From Parachlamydiaceae bacterium (GTDB lineage Bacteria; Chlamydiota; Chlamydiia; Chlamydiales; Parachlamydiaceae), in the NCBI GenBank assembly GCA_013815395.1, contig JACDGH010000096.1, positions 1 through 8,881 of the forward strand: a stretch of DNA of 8,881 nt, read 5' to 3'. The position numbers and the translations under genes were made by a program. The notes beneath the pieces are model-generated. The model saw only the letters and a list, made by a program, of their open reading frames with translations, was not told where the DNA came from and made no database searches. Numbering within the stretch: position 1 is the first letter of the stretch; every line of letters begins with the position of its first letter. Positions 6,159 to 8,881 of the stretch are shown one piece after another.

Positions 6159-7976
6159 CTACTCAATATCATCCTCAACACCTATTTGCTTTTTTGTCCC
6201 CATCAAGCCTACAGCTTCTTCTAGTGAATAAACTACCTGATCGACTCCAGCGGAATGAAGTTTATTAACCGCGTCCGAAGAGACTTTTGTTCCCCATATA
6301 CCTACATAAATTTTCAACTTAGAAATTTTTTGTCGTATTTTTTGAGCAAGATACCTAGCGTGGATAACTGTAGAGGGAGAAACCACAGAAATAAAAATTA
6401 CACCAGGTTCACACTTTTGAACAAAAGTGATCAGCTCTTCTGTATTGAGTTTTATGGGCACATTCTCGGCCTCAATAGATTGTTGTCCTAACAATTGTGT
6501 AAGCATAGCGCCAGCAAGCTCATCGCGTTCTGCTCTAACTGGCAAGCAAAGTGCATGATACTTTTTAGATATTGGAGGAATAGGGGTAGATTGAGCTTCT
6601 TCGGAAGATTCTTCCTTTACATCCAGCGGCAAATAGGATAAATCTTCAACAATTTCATAAATGTTTTGCCGTAACTCTCGCCCCTGCTCTACATCGATTG
6701 ATCCCAGGCGAAGATCCGTTTCACTTGCTGTGATTACCGGAATGAGAACGTTATCGTACAAATCAACTTTTGTATGAGTTTGCAAATATTTTTCAATAAG
6801 ATTAAGGGTTTCATTCTGATCATCTACTAAAAGTCTATTATAACACTCTTCATCGGGTTTAAGCGGTTCCTCGTCACTGAGCAATATACTGAGAAATTCA
6901 AGTTTACCAACGTGATGCCCCAAGACAACAAGGCACACCGTTAGGGCAGTAGAAAGAACAAGCCCAATAGGCCCCCACATCCATGTCCAAAAAACCGCTG
7001 CAACCATCAGTGCCATAGGGGATACCCCAGTGCTAGAACCATAAAGCCAGGGCTCTACTCCATTACAAAGAACTAATTCCAGCCCTAGGAAAAGACAGAT
7101 CGTAATAACGGGAAGAGCCCAACTCTCTGAAACAGCAAGCGAGAGGATAATTGGAACTGCAGAAGAAATCCACACACCAAGATAGGGAATAAAACGCAGC
7201 ACAATTGCCATGCCTCCCCAAAGAATTGCATTAGGGATCCCAATTAAAAACAAACCAATCCCAACTAAAACTCCAAAAGAAACATTGACTACCAACTGCA
7301 TGAACAAATAACTAGAGATGCGTGCACTTGCATCGTCCATAGCTAAAGTTGTGGGACCAATGCGCCCCTGCCCTATAAGTCGAATAATTCGTCCGCGCAG
7401 ATCTTCGCGGTTTATTAACATTAAAACAACAAGTAAAAGCACAAAACCTAGCGTTCCAAGCACACTAAAAAATGTTCCAAAAACAGACTCGGCTATGGAT
7501 GTGAAATCTTTTTTTGTTTCGACAACTTGCACCGAAGGAGTCAAAACTCCTGTTTCATGATTTTTGGGTTGCTCTTGACCAGGAAGCTCTTTTTTTAAAT
7601 CCTCAATCGTATTGGATAGTCGCGTTAAAACTCCACCTTGAGGAATATGCAAAGCACGTAGTTTTTTTATAATATTAGTTTTATAATCTGGCAACTTGGC
7701 TGCAAGCTCGATCAATTGCTGAGACATAATATACGTCGTAGCGCTAATACCTATAAAAACCATGCATACAATGATTAAGACAGAAATAATTCGTCCAACA
7801 TACTTTTCAAGGCGCGTTACAAACTGAGATAGAAAAAAAGAAAGCAATACAGCCAGAGCCAATGGAATAAGAATGTCCTGGCCGAGATATAAAAATGCAA
7901 TAGTAAATATTGCCAGCAGTAAGGCGTAGATACCTTTGATCGCCGAATTAGCAGCGTTATTTTTTTGAATTTGCAT
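6159..7976 (-). CDS. AI-2E/PerM family membrane transporter with a C-terminal B12-binding-like domain
   Basis: Integral inner-membrane protein of 605 aa. Residues about 14-355 match the AI-2E/PerM family (PF01594). There are hydrophobic helices near 14-31, 33-52, 62-83, 165-188, 225-247, 249-280, 285-305 and 318-352, a soluble loop at about 90-160, and the family block RFIPYLGVWISSAVPII (261-277). The family name is historical; members include exporters and sodium/proton antiporters, so the substrate is unknown. After an acidic linker (366-470), residues 472-595 show an alternating strand/helix pattern with five strands, as in cobalamin-binding Rossmann-like domains. The DxHxxG signature that binds B12 is replaced by RAERDELAG, so cobalamin binding is unlikely. 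Similar long AI-2E proteins with such a tail occur in other bacteria, as far as I recall. The ATG at 7976 has only a modest AGGT ribosome site 6 nt away. Confidence 0.85.
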   Translation of the reverse strand: MQIQKNNAANSAIKGIYALLLAIFTIAFLYLGQDILIPLALAVLLSFFLSQFVTRLEKYVGRIISVLIIVCMVFIGISATTYIMSQQLIELAAKLPDYKTNIIKKLRALHIPQGGVLTRLSNTIEDLKKELPGQEQPKNHETGVLTPSVQVVETKKDFTSIAESVFGTFFSVLGTLGFVLLLVVLMLINREDLRGRIIRLIGQGRIGPTTLAMDDASARISSYLFMQLVVNVSFGVLVGIGLFLIGIPNAILWGGMAIVLRFIPYLGVWISSAVPIILSLAVSESWALPVITICLFLGLELVLCNGVEPWLYGSSTGVSPMALMVAAVFWTWMWGPIGLVLSTALTVCLVVLGHHVGKLEFLSILLSDEEPLKPDEECYNRLLVDDQNETLNLIEKYLQTHTKVDLYDNVLIPVITASETDLRLGSIDVEQGRELRQNIYEIVEDLSYLPLDVKEESSEEAQSTPIPPISKKYHALCLPVRAERDELAGAMLTQLLGQQSIEAENVPIKLNTEELITFVQKCEPGVIFISVVSPSTVIHARYLAQKIRQKISKLKIYVGIWGTKVSSDAVNKLHSAGVDQVVYSLEEAVGLMGTKKQIGVEDDIE

Positions 7977-8051
7977 TGATTACCTGCATTGTTTGATAAA
8001 AATTCTTTTCCAATATTCGACACTCTCTTTAAACAAAAGCTATTCCTTACC

Positions 8052-8079
8052 ACTATAATAATTTTTCTTTTTTTGCTAA
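8052..8079 (-). promoter_or_regulatory. Candidate promoter of the AI-2E family gene
   Basis: On the minus strand TTAGCA (8074-8079) and TATAGT (8052-8057) are separated by 16 nt and match the consensus at four and five of six positions. A perfect TATAAT also lies upstream on the same strand near 8094-8099, with only TTAATG at a loose distance. Either could serve; the sequence does not decide. Confidence 0.3.
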
Positions 8080-8115
8080 GATGTGCGAAGAATATTATAC
8101 AATTTACACAAAGAA

Positions 8116-8142
8116 CACATTAAGTGTATATGACTTAATGTG
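8116..8142 (-). terminator. Terminator-like hairpin after the lysine-rich gene
   Basis: Perfect 10-bp inverted repeat CACATTAAGT / ACTTAATGTG with a 7-nt loop, 28 nt downstream of the stop of the minus-strand gene ending at 8171. On the minus strand it is followed by TTCTTTGTGT, a broken T tract, so the terminator is plausible rather than strong. It separates this gene from the AI-2E transporter gene. Confidence 0.6.
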
Positions 8143-8170
8143 AATTTTGAATTTCTATTATGCGGGCTGC

Positions 8171-8881
8171 TTATCTTAAAGTGGATTGAACACCGAAAGG
8201 CATCACGTTTGGTGGGGCTTTGTTTTCTTTTGAGAAGGGACCAAAAAATTTACGCTTTTCCTGGATAGTTCTTGGAACATTAGACTCTACTGTTTTTTGC
8301 TCAGAAGATTGCCCCAAGGCAGAATTTGCTAGATCAGAAATCTTAAAAGGATTCTGAATATTCATATCACATTTCAGAATCAGTAACGATAAAGTATCCA
8401 CTAATTCTTCGACAACTTCATCACGTTGTTTCCCTACATTATTAAAATGAGTTTGCACAATTTTTCTTTTTTCTTTTAGCCGATTACCCTCTAATTCAGT
8501 TTTCAGTGATAGGATCGGTGGTTTTGATTTGTTTCTTGGTTGGAGAACTAATGATTCTGAATTAACGGTATTCTTTCGTTTTTTTCCTTGAGATAAAGAT
8601 AATGCAAAAGTACTAGAAGTTGTCATTTTTTTTTCTAAGGAAGAAGATTCTATGTCGAAAGTCTTTTTACGTTTACCTTGAGCAGGGCGAGCGCGAGTTT
8701 TTTTGTTAGAGAAAGATGCTTGGGGGTCAATGGAAATTTTTCGCTTTTCTTTTAATGAAATCAGTGGCTCTACCCCGATTGTTGCTACGCCTGTGAGCCT
8801 AAGAGCAGAATCTGCAACTTCTCTTGTCCGGAAAGAGCTGCGTTGATTAGATGATGAAAGAAAAGGTAAAGAGCCCTGCTG
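8171..8881 (-). CDS. Partial lysine/serine-rich protein with recurring basic clusters (5' end outside window)
   Basis: Not recognised. The frame is open from the stop at 8171 to the window edge (236 codons plus stop), so this is the C-terminal part of a longer protein. The only in-frame ATG is at 8624-8626, but it lacks a Shine-Dalgarno and the coding character continues upstream of it, so I do not take it as the start. Numbered from the window edge, basic clusters KEKRK, GKRKK, GKKRK, KEKRK and EKRK occur near residues 44, 69, 99, 136 and 208. They lie in Ser/Thr-rich, low-complexity sequence with a loose repeat (QGKRKKTFDIESSS, then QGKKRKNTVNSES). Residues about 145-175 (QRDEVVEELVDTLSLLILK) could form a single amphipathic helix. 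No signal peptide, enzyme motif or membrane segment is visible. The GKRKK and GKKRK clusters fit the monopartite nuclear localisation consensus, but nucleic-acid binding in the bacterium is equally possible. Confidence 0.65.
   Translation of the reverse strand, partial: QQGSLPFLSSSNQRSSFRTREVADSALRLTGVATIGVEPLISLKEKRKISIDPQASFSNKKTRARPAQGKRKKTFDIESSSLEKKMTTSSTFALSLSQGKKRKNTVNSESLVLQPRNKSKPPILSLKTELEGNRLKEKRKIVQTHFNNVGKQRDEVVEELVDTLSLLILKCDMNIQNPFKISDLANSALGQSSEQKTVESNVPRTIQEKRKFFGPFSKENKAPPNVMPFGVQSTLR

Noticed and set aside
6531..6563. Cobalamin-binding site in the AI-2E protein's C-terminal domain
   Set aside because: The expected DxHxxG histidine is absent; the loop reads RAERDELAG, so only the fold is suggested, not B12 binding.
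7817..8053. Minus-strand 78-aa hydrophobic frame overlapping the start of the AI-2E gene
   Set aside because: The hydrophobicity comes from reading the AI-2E membrane helices in another frame; there is no independent support.
8171..8626. Lysine-rich gene starting at the ATG at 8626 (151 aa)
   Set aside because: No ribosome binding site precedes this ATG, and the same frame continues open for 85 more codons with the same Lys/Ser-rich repeat character. It is better treated as a gene truncated by the window edge.

Overview
The window looks like the chromosome of a chlamydia, most likely an environmental (amoeba-associated) member of the Chlamydiae. The main evidence is a contiguous pepF-groES-groEL block on the minus strand, the order I know from Chlamydia, with a CIRCE operator in front of groES. 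The moderately AT-rich base composition and two lineage-specific proteins that look host-directed fit the same view. The genus cannot be fixed from sequence alone.

Layout from left to right. Positions 1-82 hold no recognisable gene. A BFN/DUF151 'bifunctional nuclease' family protein follows on the minus strand (83-496, possibly to 517). Next is the heat-shock block, read right to left: pepF (oligoendopeptidase F, 2801-4606), a 133-nt gap with the CIRCE operator (2739-2765) and a candidate promoter, then groES (2320-2667) and groEL (667-2292), closed by a strong intrinsic terminator at 601-634. A 312-nt AT-rich divergent region (4607-4918) carries the pepF promoter and the promoter of the only plus-strand gene.

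That plus-strand gene (4919-5989, 356 aa) is the most remarkable item. It carries three tandem 19-residue repeats, each with PSAPP(F/L)YP. This fuses the two viral late-domain motifs P(S/T)AP and PPxY in the same overlapping way as Ebola VP40. Two of the three copies continue into an (L/F)YPx3L motif like the ALIX-binding site of HIV-1 p6. The rest of the protein is alanine/glycine-rich with hydrophobic segments near the C-terminus. I see a faint resemblance to the senescence domain of spartin, a host protein that also carries a PPxY motif. It is a good candidate for a secreted or inclusion-membrane protein that recruits host ESCRT or Nedd4-family machinery; this is inference.

A 41-nt near-perfect palindrome (6004-6044) separates it from a convergent minus-strand gene for an AI-2E/PerM-type membrane protein (6159-7976). 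That protein is fused to a C-terminal domain with a B12-binding-like fold that lacks the cobalamin ligand. The right edge holds the 3' part of an unrecognised lysine/serine-rich protein (8171 to beyond 8881, minus strand) with recurrent basic clusters resembling nuclear localisation signals.
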